The notes under the pieces are model-generated. The model had not been told where the DNA came from. It was given only the letters and a program-made list of their open reading frames with translations, and made no database searches. Source: CAMLJR01 sp964631955 (GTDB lineage Bacteria; Pseudomonadota; Gammaproteobacteria; Pseudomonadales; CAMLJR01). Taken from it: a stretch of DNA of 64,000 nucleotides. Of this stretch, positions 50,050-59,947 are shown in pieces. Made by a program: the position numbers and the translations under genes. The DNA lies in contig CAZWBA010000010.1 of assembly GCA_964631955.1 (NCBI GenBank), positions 62,001 to 126,000 of the forward strand. The letters are read 5' to 3'. Position 1 is the stretch's first letter. Each line of letters starts with the position of its first letter.

Positions 50050-52539
50050 TTAATTACTCAACAGCAACAGCGGCGGCGTATCGACCACCTTGCGACAACC
50101 GAGATAGCCCGCCGCACCGATCATCACCGCGCCGAGCAGCGGCCCCATCAGCCACACCCACGCATGCGGCGCGTAGTGCATATCGAGCATGCGCGTCTGA
50201 AACTGCCACACCGCACATTCCGCTGCGGCAGCGGCGAGCAGGCCCGCGAGCGCGCCCAGCATCGCAAATTCGATGAGCAGGCTGCCGATAATCAAACGTC
50301 GCCGCGCGCCGAGCGCACGCAGCACGGCATTTTCCTGCATGCGCAGATCGATCGACGACAGCACGCTCGCGAACAGCACGAGCAGGCCGCAGCCGACGAT
50401 GAGCCACAACACCAGTTCGACCGCGAGACTCACCTGATCGACGATCGCACGCACCTGCGCGATGATGGTATCGATTTCCAGTACCGTCACCGTCGGAAAC
50501 TCCCTGAGCAGCGTATTGAGAAATATTTTTTGCCCGGGCGGCAGATAAAAACTCGTCATGTAGGTTGCCGGAAACTCGCGCAACACCTGCGGCGCGAAAA
50601 GCATGAAGAAATTCGGCTGCATGCTGTCCCAGTTCAACCCGCGCAGGCTCGTTACTTTCGCGCTGATCTGCTCGTCGGCGATTTGAAACAGCAGGGTATC
50701 GCCGAGTTGAATATTCAGCCGCTGCGCCAGCCCCGCTTCGACCGAGACACCCTCGCTGGCATCGCGCGCAAACCATTCCCCCGCGATGATGCGGTTGGCG
50801 GACGGCAATTGCGGCGACCAGCTCAGATTCATTTCGCGATCGATTTCGACATCGCGCTCGCTACGGGTGGAAGGCGCGGTGGGATCGTCCCTGCGCTCCT
50901 GTTCGACATTGACCGTTCTGGCATTGATACCGATCAGACGCCCACGCACCATGGGATAAAAACCCGCACTGCTCAGGTGATGCCTGTGCAGCAACTGCTC
51001 GACCGCATCGATTTGGGTTTGACTGACATTCACCAGAAAATGATTCGGCGCCTGCGGCGGCAACTGCATGCGCCATTCCTGCAATAACGATGAGCGCACC
51101 AGCGCAATGATGAGCAGCAACATGATCGCCAGCGCGAAAATGATCATCTGCAAAATATTCTGCGCGCGCCGCCGCTGTAGCGATGCAAAAGCCAGGCGCC
51201 ACACCGAACCCGCCTGCATGCCGGCGACACGCACGCCGCGCAGCAGCCACCACGCGATGCCGCCGATCACCAGCAGCGCAACGCCCACGCCCGCGAACAC
51301 GGTGAGCGTCAACGCGATGCTGCCGCTGTAAAACCACATCAGACCAGCAACGCTGACCACACCGAGCACGACGGCACCGACGCCGCGACCGCGCCGGCTT
51401 TCGAGATCGCGGCGCAATACGCGCAGCGGCGGAATTTCCCGCAGCGATAACAGCGGCGGCAATGCAAAAGCAAACAGGCACACCAGCGCGGTTATCGCAG
51501 CGATCCCGAGCGGCCACCACGTCGCCGACGGCGCGGTTTGCCGCAGATAATTTTCGAGCAGATGGGCGAACACATGCTGCAGGCTGTAACCGGCCGCCGC
51601 GCCCAGCACCGTGCCGAGCGCGCCGATGAGCAACAAATGCGAAAGATAGAGATGAAATACCCGGCTCCCGCTGGCACCCAGACATTTCATCATCGCGACG
51701 TGATCGAAATGACGTTCGGCATAGCGCCGCGCGGACAAGGCAATCGCCAGTCCCGCCAGCGCCACACCGAGCGCACCGGCCAGCATCAAAAATTTCTGCG
51801 CGCGTTCGATCGCATGGCCGATGCGCGGTTGTGAATCGCCGACACTCAGCCAGCGCTGCCCTGCGATCAACTGCGGCTTCAACCACTGCTGATACTGTTC
51901 CAATACGTCGTCGCTGCCAGCGAACAAATAATTGAAACGCACGCGACTGCCGGGTTGAATCACCTGTGTCGCATCGAGATCGGTCAGCGACATCAGCACT
52001 TTGGGGGCATACACATCGCTGCCGCTATCCGGCTCGCTCGCGACAATACCGCTGACGATGAATTGCGCCGCGCCGATTTCCACGCGATCGCCGATGCTTA
52101 TCTGCAGCAGCGGCAGCAATCGCGAATCGAGCCACGCCTCGCCGACCTGCGGACCGTGCCCGACAATATGCGCAGCGCCAAATGGCTCATGCGCCATTTT
52201 CAATTCACCGCGCAATGGATACGCCGGCGACACCGCCTTGATCGAAGCGAGCTGTCTGTTCTCGCCCGCGATCAACACCGATTGAAACGTCACCGTTTGC
52301 GCGCGCTGCAAACCTGATTCATCAGCGTGCGCGAGCCACTCAGGTTTCGCCGGCCACGCACTTCGCAAGACGCGGTCTGCGGCAAGAAACTGATTGCTGT
52401 TCGCCTGAATCCCCAGCTGCAAACGTTCGGTGAATGCGGCGATGCCGACAACGATGGCGACGGCCATCGCCAGCGCGATCAACAGCAACCCCAATTCACC
52501 GCCGCGCCAGTCGCGAGCCAGCAATTTCAAACTCAGCAT
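50050..52539 (-). CDS. ABC transporter permease (YbbP/FtsX-type)
   Basis: An 829-residue inner-membrane protein with an N-terminal span (LGLLLIALAMAVAIVVGIAAF), a large periplasmic domain, three spans near residues 245-400, a second periplasmic domain, and a final three-span FtsX cluster (ELVLWLIVGCGLLVLFASVLSSID…). This duplicated FtsX form is typical of YbbP, the partner of YbbA and neighbour of tesA. The exported substrate is unknown; a mechanotransmission or lipid-related role is possible. It follows the ATPase gene by 66 bases. Confidence 0.88.
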   Translation of the reverse strand: MLSLKLLARDWRGGELGLLLIALAMAVAIVVGIAAFTERLQLGIQANSNQFLAADRVLRSAWPAKPEWLAHADESGLQRAQTVTFQSVLIAGENRQLASIKAVSPAYPLRGELKMAHEPFGAAHIVGHGPQVGEAWLDSRLLPLLQISIGDRVEIGAAQFIVSGIVASEPDSGSDVYAPKVLMSLTDLDATQVIQPGSRVRFNYLFAGSDDVLEQYQQWLKPQLIAGQRWLSVGDSQPRIGHAIERAQKFLMLAGALGVALAGLAIALSARRYAERHFDHVAMMKCLGASGSRVFHLYLSHLLLIGALGTVLGAAAGYSLQHVFAHLLENYLRQTAPSATWWPLGIAAITALVCLFAFALPPLLSLREIPPLRVLRRDLESRRGRGVGAVVLGVVSVAGLMWFYSGSIALTLTVFAGVGVALLVIGGIAWWLLRGVRVAGMQAGSVWRLAFASLQRRRAQNILQMIIFALAIMLLLIIALVRSSLLQEWRMQLPPQAPNHFLVNVSQTQIDAVEQLLHRHHLSSAGFYPMVRGRLIGINARTVNVEQERRDDPTAPSTRSERDVEIDREMNLSWSPQLPSANRIIAGEWFARDASEGVSVEAGLAQRLNIQLGDTLLFQIADEQISAKVTSLRGLNWDSMQPNFFMLFAPQVLREFPATYMTSFYLPPGQKIFLNTLLREFPTVTVLEIDTIIAQVRAIVDQVSLAVELVLWLIVGCGLLVLFASVLSSIDLRMQENAVLRALGARRRLIIGSLLIEFAMLGALAGLLAAAAAECAVWQFQTRMLDMHYAPHAWVWLMGPLLGAVMIGAAGYLGCRKVVDTPPLLLLSN

Positions 52540-52605
52540 TTACGATTCCACCGTAACAAAAATCCGGACGAACACCCGGGTTCGCCCCTACGCATTAACC
52601 AACAC

Positions 52606-53292
52606 CTACGCATCGAGTGGCATGCGCGCACTGTCCCGAATGATTTCCCCCGCCGCCAGCTGAATCAGTCGCTCGCAGCGTTCGGCCAGACGCTCTTCGT
52701 GCGTCACTAAAACGAGGGTGGTATTGCTCTCGCGATTGAGATCGAACAATAAATCGATAATGTGCGCGCCCGTTGCGGTGTCGAGATTTCCGGTGGGTTC
52801 ATCGGCAAACAGAATGTTCGGCGTATTCGCGAACGCGCGCGCAATCGCCACGCGCTGCTGTTCGCCACCCGATAACTGCCGCGGATAATGCGTTTCTCTC
52901 TCGCCCAGACCCACACGCCGCAAATATTCGCGCGCCGCTGTCTGCGCATCGCCGCGCCCCATCAGTTCGAGCGGCAGCATGACATTTTCGAGCGCGGTGA
53001 GACTCGGCAATAACTGAAACGATTGAAAAACGAAACCGACCTGCTCGCCGCGCAATTGCGCGCGCGCATCTTCATCGAGCGAAGTGATCTCGCGTTTATT
53101 GAGCCACACGCGACCGCTGCTCGGCAGATCGAGCCCGGCCAGCAAGCCCAGCAATGTCGATTTTCCCGAGCCCGATGCGCCGATAATCGCCACACTCTCA
53201 CCAGCCTTGATCTGCAATCCAATCCCTTTCAAGATGTGCAGCTCGCCGGAAGTCGTCGGCACGGATTTGCGCAAATCTTCAGTACGAATCAT
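52606..53292 (-). CDS. ABC transporter ATPase (YbbA-like)
   Basis: A 228-residue ABC ATPase of the LolD/MacB type: Walker A GASGSGKS, Q-loop VFQSFQLLPSLTALENV, signature LSGGEQQR, Walker B ILFADEPTGNLD, switch His LVTHE. ATG 53290-53292 (MIRTEDLRKS) was chosen; the frame is open 57 bases upstream but into tesA. Its start is only 14 bases from the divergently read tesA start, so promoters of each overlap the other's coding start. Confidence 0.9.
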   Translation of the reverse strand: MIRTEDLRKSVPTTSGELHILKGIGLQIKAGESVAIIGASGSGKSTLLGLLAGLDLPSSGRVWLNKREITSLDEDARAQLRGEQVGFVFQSFQLLPSLTALENVMLPLELMGRGDAQTAAREYLRRVGLGERETHYPRQLSGGEQQRVAIARAFANTPNILFADEPTGNLDTATGAHIIDLLFDLNRESNTTLVLVTHEERLAERCERLIQLAAGEIIRDSARMPLDA

Positions 53293-53306
53293 AGGAATCC
53301 TGAACA

Positions 53307-53981
53307 GTGAAATATTTTTCTGTCGTGCGTGAATATCTGATCGTCGCACTGTTGGTGCTAGGCATCACATCGACGCTAGGCATCACTTCCGCATTTGCCG
53401 CCACACAATCCGCTGCATCGTCTCCGACAATTCTTGTGCTCGGCGACAGTCTCAGTGCAGCGTATGGTATACCGCGTGACAAGGGTTGGGTTTCGCTCCT
53501 GCAGGAAAGACTATTACAACATGGTTCGCAGCAAAAGCTGGCGAACAGTCATGTCGTCAACGCCAGTATCAGCGGCGAAACTACCGATGGTGGTCTCTCG
53601 CGTCTGCCGGTGCTGCTGCAGAAACACAACCCGGCACTGGCCATCATCGAACTCGGCGCCAACGATGGTCTGCGCGGCTTTCAAATTCAGCGCACGCGCG
53701 ACAACCTCGCACAAATCATTTCGCTTTGTCAGAAGGCCGATGCAAAAGTTCTGCTCGTCGGCATTAAAATTCCGCCCAATTACGGTTTGAAATACACCTC
53801 CGATTTTTACGAGACGTACTCACTGGCCGCAAAACAATTCAACGTCCCGCTGGTACCGTTTCTGCTCGATGGCGTTGCGACCGATCCGGGGTTAATGCAA
53901 AACGACGGCTTGCATCCGCGCGCGGAAGCACAGGCAAAAATTCTGAATACGGTGTGGAAATATCTGGAGCCGATGCTCTAA
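53307..53981 (+). CDS. tesA: Periplasmic GDSL lipase/arylesterase TesA
   Basis: TesA hydrolyses acyl thioesters and aryl esters in the periplasm. The 224-residue protein has a signal peptide (about 1-31, ending SAFA-A), the GDS motif with nucleophile Ser48 (VLGDSLSAAYG), block III ELGANDG and the Asp/His pair in NDGLHPRAEAQ. It is divergent from the YbbA-like ATPase, the arrangement found in E. coli. A C/T-rich hairpin follows the stop. Confidence 0.95.
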   Translation: MKYFSVVREYLIVALLVLGITSTLGITSAFAATQSAASSPTILVLGDSLSAAYGIPRDKGWVSLLQERLLQHGSQQKLANSHVVNASISGETTDGGLSRLPVLLQKHNPALAIIELGANDGLRGFQIQRTRDNLAQIISLCQKADAKVLLVGIKIPPNYGLKYTSDFYETYSLAAKQFNVPLVPFLLDGVATDPGLMQNDGLHPRAEAQAKILNTVWKYLEPML

Positions 53982-53982
53982 C

Positions 53983-54006
53983 TCCCTCTCCCAAATGGGA
54001 GAGGAG
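53983..54006. repeat. Hairpin CTCCCTCTCCC-AAAT-GGGAGAGGAG after tesA
   Basis: An inverted repeat with an AAAT loop between the convergent tesA and YgjP-like genes. It resembles the C/T-rich hairpins at 12473 and 42567 and has no T-run. It may act as a bidirectional weak terminator or be a dispersed repeat. Confidence 0.6.
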
Positions 54007-54032
54007 AATATGCTTCAGCAGTACTGATCAGA

Positions 54033-54737
54033 TTAAAACTGCTTCAGTATGCGTTCGCGCTGCTTCCAGTCCGGCATCACATATTCGAGCAGTGCGTAAA
54101 ATTTTTTACCGTGATTGAATTCGGTGAGATGGCAGAGCTCATGCGCGATCACGTAATCGATCATCGACACCGGCAGTTTGACCAGTTCGGTATTCAACGT
54201 CACACGGCCGCTGCGGCTGCAACTGCCCCAGCGCCGCTCCATTTTACGCAGCCGCAATTCCGGCGCGGGAATGATTCCCGGAAAACGCTGGCAAACGATT
54301 AATAGCCGCTCACTGAAAATCGTTTCGGCCTGATCGCGATACCAGGTATTCAATTGTCGCGTGAGCGCCGGCAGATTCCAGGGATCGCGCGCGGTGACCA
54401 CGATGACTTCCTCATCGTACAAAATGGAAGGTGTATTGCTTTTTTCGACTTCGAGCCGGCGCGGCTGACCGAGAAACCACATCGATGCACCGGGCTCGAT
54501 GCTGTTTTTCCATTGATGTTTACTCGCCTGCCTGGTGAGACTGCGCTGAATCCACCCTGATTTTTCTTCGACGAAACGCACGATATGTTTCTGACTGAGA
54601 CCGTGCGGCGCGCGCACTTCGACATCGCCATTGTCGTGCACATACACGACCAGGGTTTTGCGTTTCTGAAATTTCACCGCGTAGGAAAAACTGGCGTTCA
54701 TACCCAACCGTTTATGTATTTCGGTATTCACTGTCAC
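54033..54737 (-). CDS. YgjP-like metallopeptidase (M48/DUF45)
   Basis: A 234-residue soluble protein with the zinc-peptidase motif HELCHLTEFNH and the family signature MERRWGSCSRSGRVTLNTELVKLP before it. YgjP/WLM-type proteins are thought to cleave damaged or ubiquitin-like substrates, but the bacterial role is unclear. Its start overlaps the recQ stop by four bases, so it is coupled to recQ. An internal ATG at 54701 (MNASFSYAV) is an alternative start. Confidence 0.85.
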   Translation of the reverse strand: MTVNTEIHKRLGMNASFSYAVKFQKRKTLVVYVHDNGDVEVRAPHGLSQKHIVRFVEEKSGWIQRSLTRQASKHQWKNSIEPGASMWFLGQPRRLEVEKSNTPSILYDEEVIVVTARDPWNLPALTRQLNTWYRDQAETIFSERLLIVCQRFPGIIPAPELRLRKMERRWGSCSRSGRVTLNTELVKLPVSMIDYVIAHELCHLTEFNHGKKFYALLEYVMPDWKQRERILKQF

Positions 54738-56587
54738 TGCGCGAATAACCGGCTGCGATGCCGGTTCTGATTATCGACGAACTCGGTGATGACCTCGATA
54801 AACCGATAACCGAAACGCTCAAGCTTGCTGTTGCCGACACCGCTGATGCCGAGCATCTGGGTCGAACTGGTCGGCTGCTCGACCGCCATCAGACGCAATG
54901 TCGCATCGTGAAAAACCATGAATGGCGCGATGCCGAGTTCATCCGCGATGCGTTTTCTGCATTCGCGCAATGCCTGCCACAACGGCTGCAATTCGGGCTC
55001 GACTTCGATCTGACGATTGCGCGAACGCTGCTCGCGTGCGCCGCTCTCGGTGGTATCCACGCGCAACGCCAGCGACAATTCACCGCGCAGAACAGGCCGC
55101 GATGCTTCGGTCAGACGCAGACCGCCATAACCCTGCAAATCGACTTCCAGAAATCCGCGAATCAGTAATTGCCGTATCAGCGAACGCCATTGCTGTTCGC
55201 CGAGGCCCTGTCCGATACCGAACGTGCTGAGTTTGTCGTGGCCGTGCTGCTGCACTTTTTCGTTGTGTTTACCGAGCAGGATATCGACGACATGCGCAGC
55301 GCCGAAACGCTGTCCACTGCGATAGACACACGACAATAATTTTTGTGCGGCCTGGGTTGCGTCCCATGTTTTCGGCGGCGCGAGACAGATATCGCAATTG
55401 CCGCAGCCATCGCCGTAAGTCGACTCGAATTGATCGTCGGCAAAATAATCGAGCAGCGATTTACGGCGACAGTCCGTGGTTTCGCACCATGCGAGCAGCG
55501 ATTCGAGTTTGAAATTTTCCTGGCGCTTGAACTGTTCAGACGCATCGCTGCCCGCAAGCATATCTTTCATGCGCACCACATCCTGCAAACCGTAAAGCAG
55601 CAATGCGGTGGCGGGTTCGCCATCGCGACCGGCGCGACCCGTTTCCTGATAATACGCCTCCATGCTTTTCGGCAGATCGAGATGCGCCACGAAACGCACG
55701 TCAGGCTTATCGATACCCATGCCGAATGCAATCGTCGCCACCATTACCACCGCATCCTCGCGCAGAAAACGGCGCTGATGCGTTTCGCGCAGAATCGGCG
55801 ACAAACCCGCGTGATAAGGCAGCGCGGTAATGCCCTGTTCGTTCAGCCATTCGGCGGTCTGCTCGACTTTTTTTCGCGACAGACAATAAACGATGCCCGA
55901 TTGCCCGCGATAGCTGTCGAGAAATTTCAGCAATTGTTTGCGCGCTTCGGTTTTCGCCGCGACTTTGTAACAAATATTCGGGCGATCGAATCCGCTGACG
56001 AATGCCTGCGCATCGTGCAATTGCAGACGCTCGATGATTTCCGCGCGCGTGCGCTGATCGGCCGTCGCGGTCAGGGCGATGCGCGGCACATCGGCAAAAC
56101 GTTCGGCGAGAATGCCGAGGCCGAGATAATCCCTGCGAAAATCGTGGCCCCACTGGCTCACGCAATGCGCTTCATCGATAGCGAATAGAGCGATTTCGCA
56201 GCGCTGCAAAAACTGCAGAGTGCGCTCCTGCAGCAAACGCTCGGGCGCGATGTAAAGCATGTCGAGATCGCCGCGCGCCAGTTGCTGCTCGACCAGACGC
56301 TGCGCCTCGGGCTCCAATGTCGAATTCAGAAATGCGGCGCGCACGCCGAGCTGATGCAGATTTTCGACCTGGTTCTGCATGAGCGCGATCAGCGGCGACA
56401 CGATAACGCCGACACCTTTGCGCAATAACGATGGAATCTGGTAGCAGAGCGATTTGCCGCCGCCCGTGGGCATGAGCACGAGCGCATCGCGGCCCTGCAC
56501 CAGTGTTTCGATGATGGCCGCCTGCTGTCCGCGAAACTGCGGATAGCCGTAAACGGTGTGAAGAAGATGGGTGGCCTGCTCGATCAT
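54734..56587 (-). CDS. recQ: ATP-dependent DNA helicase RecQ
   Basis: RecQ is a 3'–5' helicase in recombinational repair. The 617-residue protein has MPTGGGKSLCYQ (motif I), DEAH, QETGRAGRDG (motif VI), the zinc-binding cysteines (CETTDCRRK, CGNCDIC), an RQC winged helix and a C-terminal HRDC-like segment. Start MIEQATHLLHTV (ATG 56585-56587) or MPPMIEQ (56596) are both possible. A perfect TATAAT overlaps the latter (56599-56594), which would place the transcript start near 56587; a leaderless or very short leader is possible. Confidence 0.94.
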   Translation of the reverse strand: MIEQATHLLHTVYGYPQFRGQQAAIIETLVQGRDALVLMPTGGGKSLCYQIPSLLRKGVGVIVSPLIALMQNQVENLHQLGVRAAFLNSTLEPEAQRLVEQQLARGDLDMLYIAPERLLQERTLQFLQRCEIALFAIDEAHCVSQWGHDFRRDYLGLGILAERFADVPRIALTATADQRTRAEIIERLQLHDAQAFVSGFDRPNICYKVAAKTEARKQLLKFLDSYRGQSGIVYCLSRKKVEQTAEWLNEQGITALPYHAGLSPILRETHQRRFLREDAVVMVATIAFGMGIDKPDVRFVAHLDLPKSMEAYYQETGRAGRDGEPATALLLYGLQDVVRMKDMLAGSDASEQFKRQENFKLESLLAWCETTDCRRKSLLDYFADDQFESTYGDGCGNCDICLAPPKTWDATQAAQKLLSCVYRSGQRFGAAHVVDILLGKHNEKVQQHGHDKLSTFGIGQGLGEQQWRSLIRQLLIRGFLEVDLQGYGGLRLTEASRPVLRGELSLALRVDTTESGAREQRSRNRQIEVEPELQPLWQALRECRKRIADELGIAPFMVFHDATLRLMAVEQPTSSTQMLGISGVGNSKLERFGYRFIEVITEFVDNQNRHRSRLFAQ

Positions 56588-56685
56588 GGGCGGCATTATA
56601 ACGTCCGGCCTGTATATGAATACCTTTAGCCGCTGCCTACAATAGGCCTGTATTGATATGTCTCGCGGTCGAGGAATTTCATCGA

Positions 56686-57996
56686 ATGTCAGCTTCATCC
56701 CGGATGCCTGCTTCCAGCGCAGCCATGCTGCAATTCGATCGCGATCATCTGTGGCATCCGTACGCGTCGATGCAGTCGCCGGCGCCGGTATTTCCGGTCG
56801 TTGGTGCGCAGGGCGTGCGTCTGCAGATGGCCGATGGACGCGAACTCATCGACGGCACCAGCTCATGGTGGAGCGCGCTGCACGGTTACAACCATCCCGT
56901 ACTGAATCGCGCCGCGCACGCGCAGATCGATGCGATGTCGAATGTGATGTTCGGCGGCATCACGCATCCACCGGCGGCCCGGCTCGGTGAATTACTGACA
57001 GGCCTGACACCGGCGCCGCTGACGCAGATTTTTTACTGCGATTCCGGCTCGGTCGCGGTGGAAATCGCGATCAAAATGGCACTGCAATACTGGCAGGCGC
57101 TCGGCCAGCACAAGAAAAACAAATTGCTCACGGTGCGCGGCGGCTATCACGGCGACACCTTCATGGCGATGTCGGTATGCGACCCCGTCGAGGGCATGCA
57201 CCGTTTATTCAGCGGTGTGCTGCAGCAACAATTGTTCGCCGATAAACCGCAAACGCGCTTTGGCGAACCGTTCGACGACAGCGATCTCGATTCACTGAAA
57301 AAAATTCTGATCGATCAGCACGAGAATATCGCCGCACTCATCATCGAGCCGATATTTCAGGGCGCCAGCTCGATGCATTTTTATTCGGCCGATTATTTGC
57401 AACACGCGCGCCGCCTGTGCGACGACTACGGTGTGCTGCTGATCTGCGATGAAATTGCGACAGGATTCGGCCGCACCGGAAAATTGTTTGCGTGCGAATA
57501 CGCGAATATCAGCCCCGATATCCTCTGTCTCGGCAAGGCGATCACGGGCGGTTATCTCTCGTTCGCGGCGACGCTGTGCACGCGTCAGGTCAGCGATGCG
57601 ATTTGCGGTGCGGCACCCGGCGCCCTGATGCACGGCCCCACATTCATGGCCAATCCGCTGGCGTGCGCGATCGCCTGCGCCAGTATCGAATTGCTGATGT
57701 CGCAACCCTGGCAGCGCACGGTTCGTCACCTCGAAACGCAATTGCGCGTCGGTCTGGAACCCGCGCATGCCTTGCCGAATGTCGCCGACGTGCGCGTGCT
57801 CGGCGCCATCGGCGTAATCGAAATGCACAACGCGGTGAATGTTCCTATCGCACAGGAATTATTTGTCGAGCACGGTCTGTGGGTGCGACCGTTCGGAAAA
57901 TTTATTTATACGATGCCGCCCTTCATCATCGACGACGACGATCTCGCGACGGTAACAAAAGGCATGGTGGAAGTGGCGGAGGAATTACGCGATTAA
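56686..57996 (+). CDS. bioA: Adenosylmethionine–8-amino-7-oxononanoate aminotransferase BioA
   Basis: BioA makes 7,8-diaminopelargonate in biotin synthesis with S-adenosylmethionine as amino donor and pyridoxal phosphate bound to Lys in LCLGKAITGGYLS. The 436-residue protein has DRDHLWHPYASM, TSSWWSALHGYNHP, YCDSGSVAVEIAIKMALQYW and HGPTFMANPLACA, all typical of BioA. ATG 56686 is preceded by GAGGA ten bases upstream; the frame is open to 56653. No other bio gene is nearby. It is divergent from recQ. Confidence 0.95.
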   Translation: MSASSRMPASSAAMLQFDRDHLWHPYASMQSPAPVFPVVGAQGVRLQMADGRELIDGTSSWWSALHGYNHPVLNRAAHAQIDAMSNVMFGGITHPPAARLGELLTGLTPAPLTQIFYCDSGSVAVEIAIKMALQYWQALGQHKKNKLLTVRGGYHGDTFMAMSVCDPVEGMHRLFSGVLQQQLFADKPQTRFGEPFDDSDLDSLKKILIDQHENIAALIIEPIFQGASSMHFYSADYLQHARRLCDDYGVLLICDEIATGFGRTGKLFACEYANISPDILCLGKAITGGYLSFAATLCTRQVSDAICGAAPGALMHGPTFMANPLACAIACASIELLMSQPWQRTVRHLETQLRVGLEPAHALPNVADVRVLGAIGVIEMHNAVNVPIAQELFVEHGLWVRPFGKFIYTMPPFIIDDDDLATVTKGMVEVAEELRD

Positions 57997-58026
57997 CTCC
58001 CTCTATTTACTCCGATCAGTCATTCC

Positions 58027-58719
58027 TTAAAACGCAGCGCGCGGCGCAGGGATACGCGGGTTGCGATCCTCGCTGTGTTGCGCCAGCCAGTCGAGCAGCG
58101 GCTGCCACGCCATCAAATCCTCGCGCACTTTCTTGTCGGGCATTTCGAAAATACCGAGCCCCTGCCCCGCCGCGTTGATGTAATTGTGGGTGTCGCGCAG
58201 CGTGGTGATGAAAGGAATGCGCAACGAATTTAAAAAATGCACGAGACGCTGATACACGAGCGTATTTTTGCGCGCGCGATTGGCGACCACGGCGATGCGC
58301 TGATCGTTGCGATCGATTCTGGCGATCGTCAGCAGCTGGCCGATCGAATTCGCCACCGCGTGAATATCGACATCGGATGGCAGCACCGGAATCACGATGG
58401 CACTCGCTTCCTGCAGCGTGCGCTGGAACGACGCGAAATCGAGCGCCGCTGCCGTATCGATAATCAGGCACTCGGTATCGGGCTCGACGCGCAAAAACCA
58501 GTTACGCGTAACGCCGATGGGATGTTTATACGCCGGGATAACCTGAATCCTGGGCAATTCGGCCGAACGCTGACCCACCCAGTAAGTGCTCGAACCCTGA
58601 CTGTCGTAATCCATCAGCGCGGTTTTCTTGCCACTCGCGGCGAAATAGCTCGCGAGATTGGTCGCCAGTGTGGTTTTGCCGGAGCCGCCCTTGGGATTGA
58701 TTACCGCGATACGCTGCAT
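58027..58719 (-). CDS. ParA-family ATPase (orphan)
   Basis: A 230-residue ParA/MinD-type ATPase with NPKGGSGKTTLATNLA (deviant Walker A, with the signature Lys), ALMDYDSQGSST (A') and CLIIDTAAAL (Walker B). No parB or partition-site gene is nearby, and it is convergent with bioA and divergent from the RlmN-like gene. The family includes proteins placing cellular cargo other than DNA; its cargo here is unknown. Confidence 0.87.
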   Translation of the reverse strand: MQRIAVINPKGGSGKTTLATNLASYFAASGKKTALMDYDSQGSSTYWVGQRSAELPRIQVIPAYKHPIGVTRNWFLRVEPDTECLIIDTAAALDFASFQRTLQEASAIVIPVLPSDVDIHAVANSIGQLLTIARIDRNDQRIAVVANRARKNTLVYQRLVHFLNSLRIPFITTLRDTHNYINAAGQGLGIFEMPDKKVREDLMAWQPLLDWLAQHSEDRNPRIPAPRAAF

Positions 58720-58906
58720 GAAATTCCGTCTTGTCCGTGCGAGTACGTCGATGAGTGATCACAGTTTAGTCATTTATTGCGCGGCTTCCATGTTGCAGCT
58801 CGCAAACTCGCCAGTTCGAAAACCCTCGCGCTGCGATGCCTTCGACGATGCGCGGTGATAGCATGCGCGCTCCCGACTTTCCTGTTCGCAACCGCTGGTT
58901 ATTTCC

Positions 58907-59947
58907 TTGCAACGCCTGGCCGATCTCGATCAACGTCTCGCCCGCCTGGGCGCTCTGCCGCTCCATCGCGATCGCATACTGCGCGCGTGGCTGCAGGGAA
59001 AACCGCTCAACACCGGCACACGTCGTCATCCCAGTGCCGATTTTCTACCGCTGGCGGTACGCAATCATTTGCCGCAGCTAAGCGAAGCGCTCGACAGCCT
59101 TATTCGCGTGAATACCGAACATCCGGCAACCGATGGCTCGGCGCGATTATTAGTGGAGTTGCGCGACGGGCAGATGGTGGAAAGCGTGTTATTGCCGCGT
59201 CAGGGCGTGTGTGTTTCGACGCAGGTCGGCTGCGCGGTGGGCTGCCGCTTCTGCATGACCGGCAAGAGCGGATTGCTGCGCCAGGTCAGCAGTCTCGAAA
59301 TCGTCGCGCAGGTGGTGCAGGCGCGCCGCCTGCGTCCCGTGCAGAAAGTGGTTTTCATGGGCATGGGCGAGCCGGCGCACAATCTCGATAACGTGCTCGA
59401 AGCGATCGAACTGCTCGGCAGCCACGGCAATTTCAATCACAAGAAACTGGTGTTTTCCACCGTCGGCGATTTACGCGCCTTCGAACGCCTGCCGCAAATG
59501 AACGTGAAACCCGCGCTGGCGCTATCGCTGCACACCACGAAAAAAGCATTGCGCGAACACCTGTTGCCGAAAGCGCCGAAAATCGCGCCGGAGGAACTGG
59601 TGGAATTCGGCGAAACCTATGCGCGCAAGGTCGGTTATCCGATTCAATATCAATGGACATTATTGAAAGGCATCAACGACGGCATGGACGAATGGGAAGC
59701 GATTCCACCTCTGCTCAAAAACAAATACGCCGTGCTCAATCTCATTCCCTTCAACAGCGCCGAGGGCGATGAATATCAGCGTCCCGACGTCGAACGCATC
59801 ACCGAAATCGTCAAATATCTGCATCGCCACGGCGTATTTACCACCGTGCGCAACAGCGCGGGCCAGGATGTCGAAGGCGGCTGCGGACAACTGCGCGCGC
59901 GTGCTGTCGATATCGTCAACACCCGCCGGTTGATGGAGCATGTATGA
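58907..59947 (+). CDS. RlmN/Cfr-like radical SAM RNA methyltransferase
   Basis: A 346-residue radical SAM protein with the CxxxCxxC cluster motif CAVGCRFC, MGMGEPAHNLDNV, LSLHTTKKALREHLLPKAP, QYQWTLLKGINDG and a C-terminal GGCGQLRARA. These match RlmN-type enzymes that methylate C2 of adenosine in rRNA or tRNA, but it is a shorter variant than the main RlmN. The start is TTG 58907 (MQRLADLD), as no in-frame ATG fits; Shine-Dalgarno is weak. The stop overlaps modA by ATGA, linking it to the molybdate genes. Confidence 0.87.
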   Translation: MQRLADLDQRLARLGALPLHRDRILRAWLQGKPLNTGTRRHPSADFLPLAVRNHLPQLSEALDSLIRVNTEHPATDGSARLLVELRDGQMVESVLLPRQGVCVSTQVGCAVGCRFCMTGKSGLLRQVSSLEIVAQVVQARRLRPVQKVVFMGMGEPAHNLDNVLEAIELLGSHGNFNHKKLVFSTVGDLRAFERLPQMNVKPALALSLHTTKKALREHLLPKAPKIAPEELVEFGETYARKVGYPIQYQWTLLKGINDGMDEWEAIPPLLKNKYAVLNLIPFNSAEGDEYQRPDVERITEIVKYLHRHGVFTTVRNSAGQDVEGGCGQLRARAVDIVNTRRLMEHV

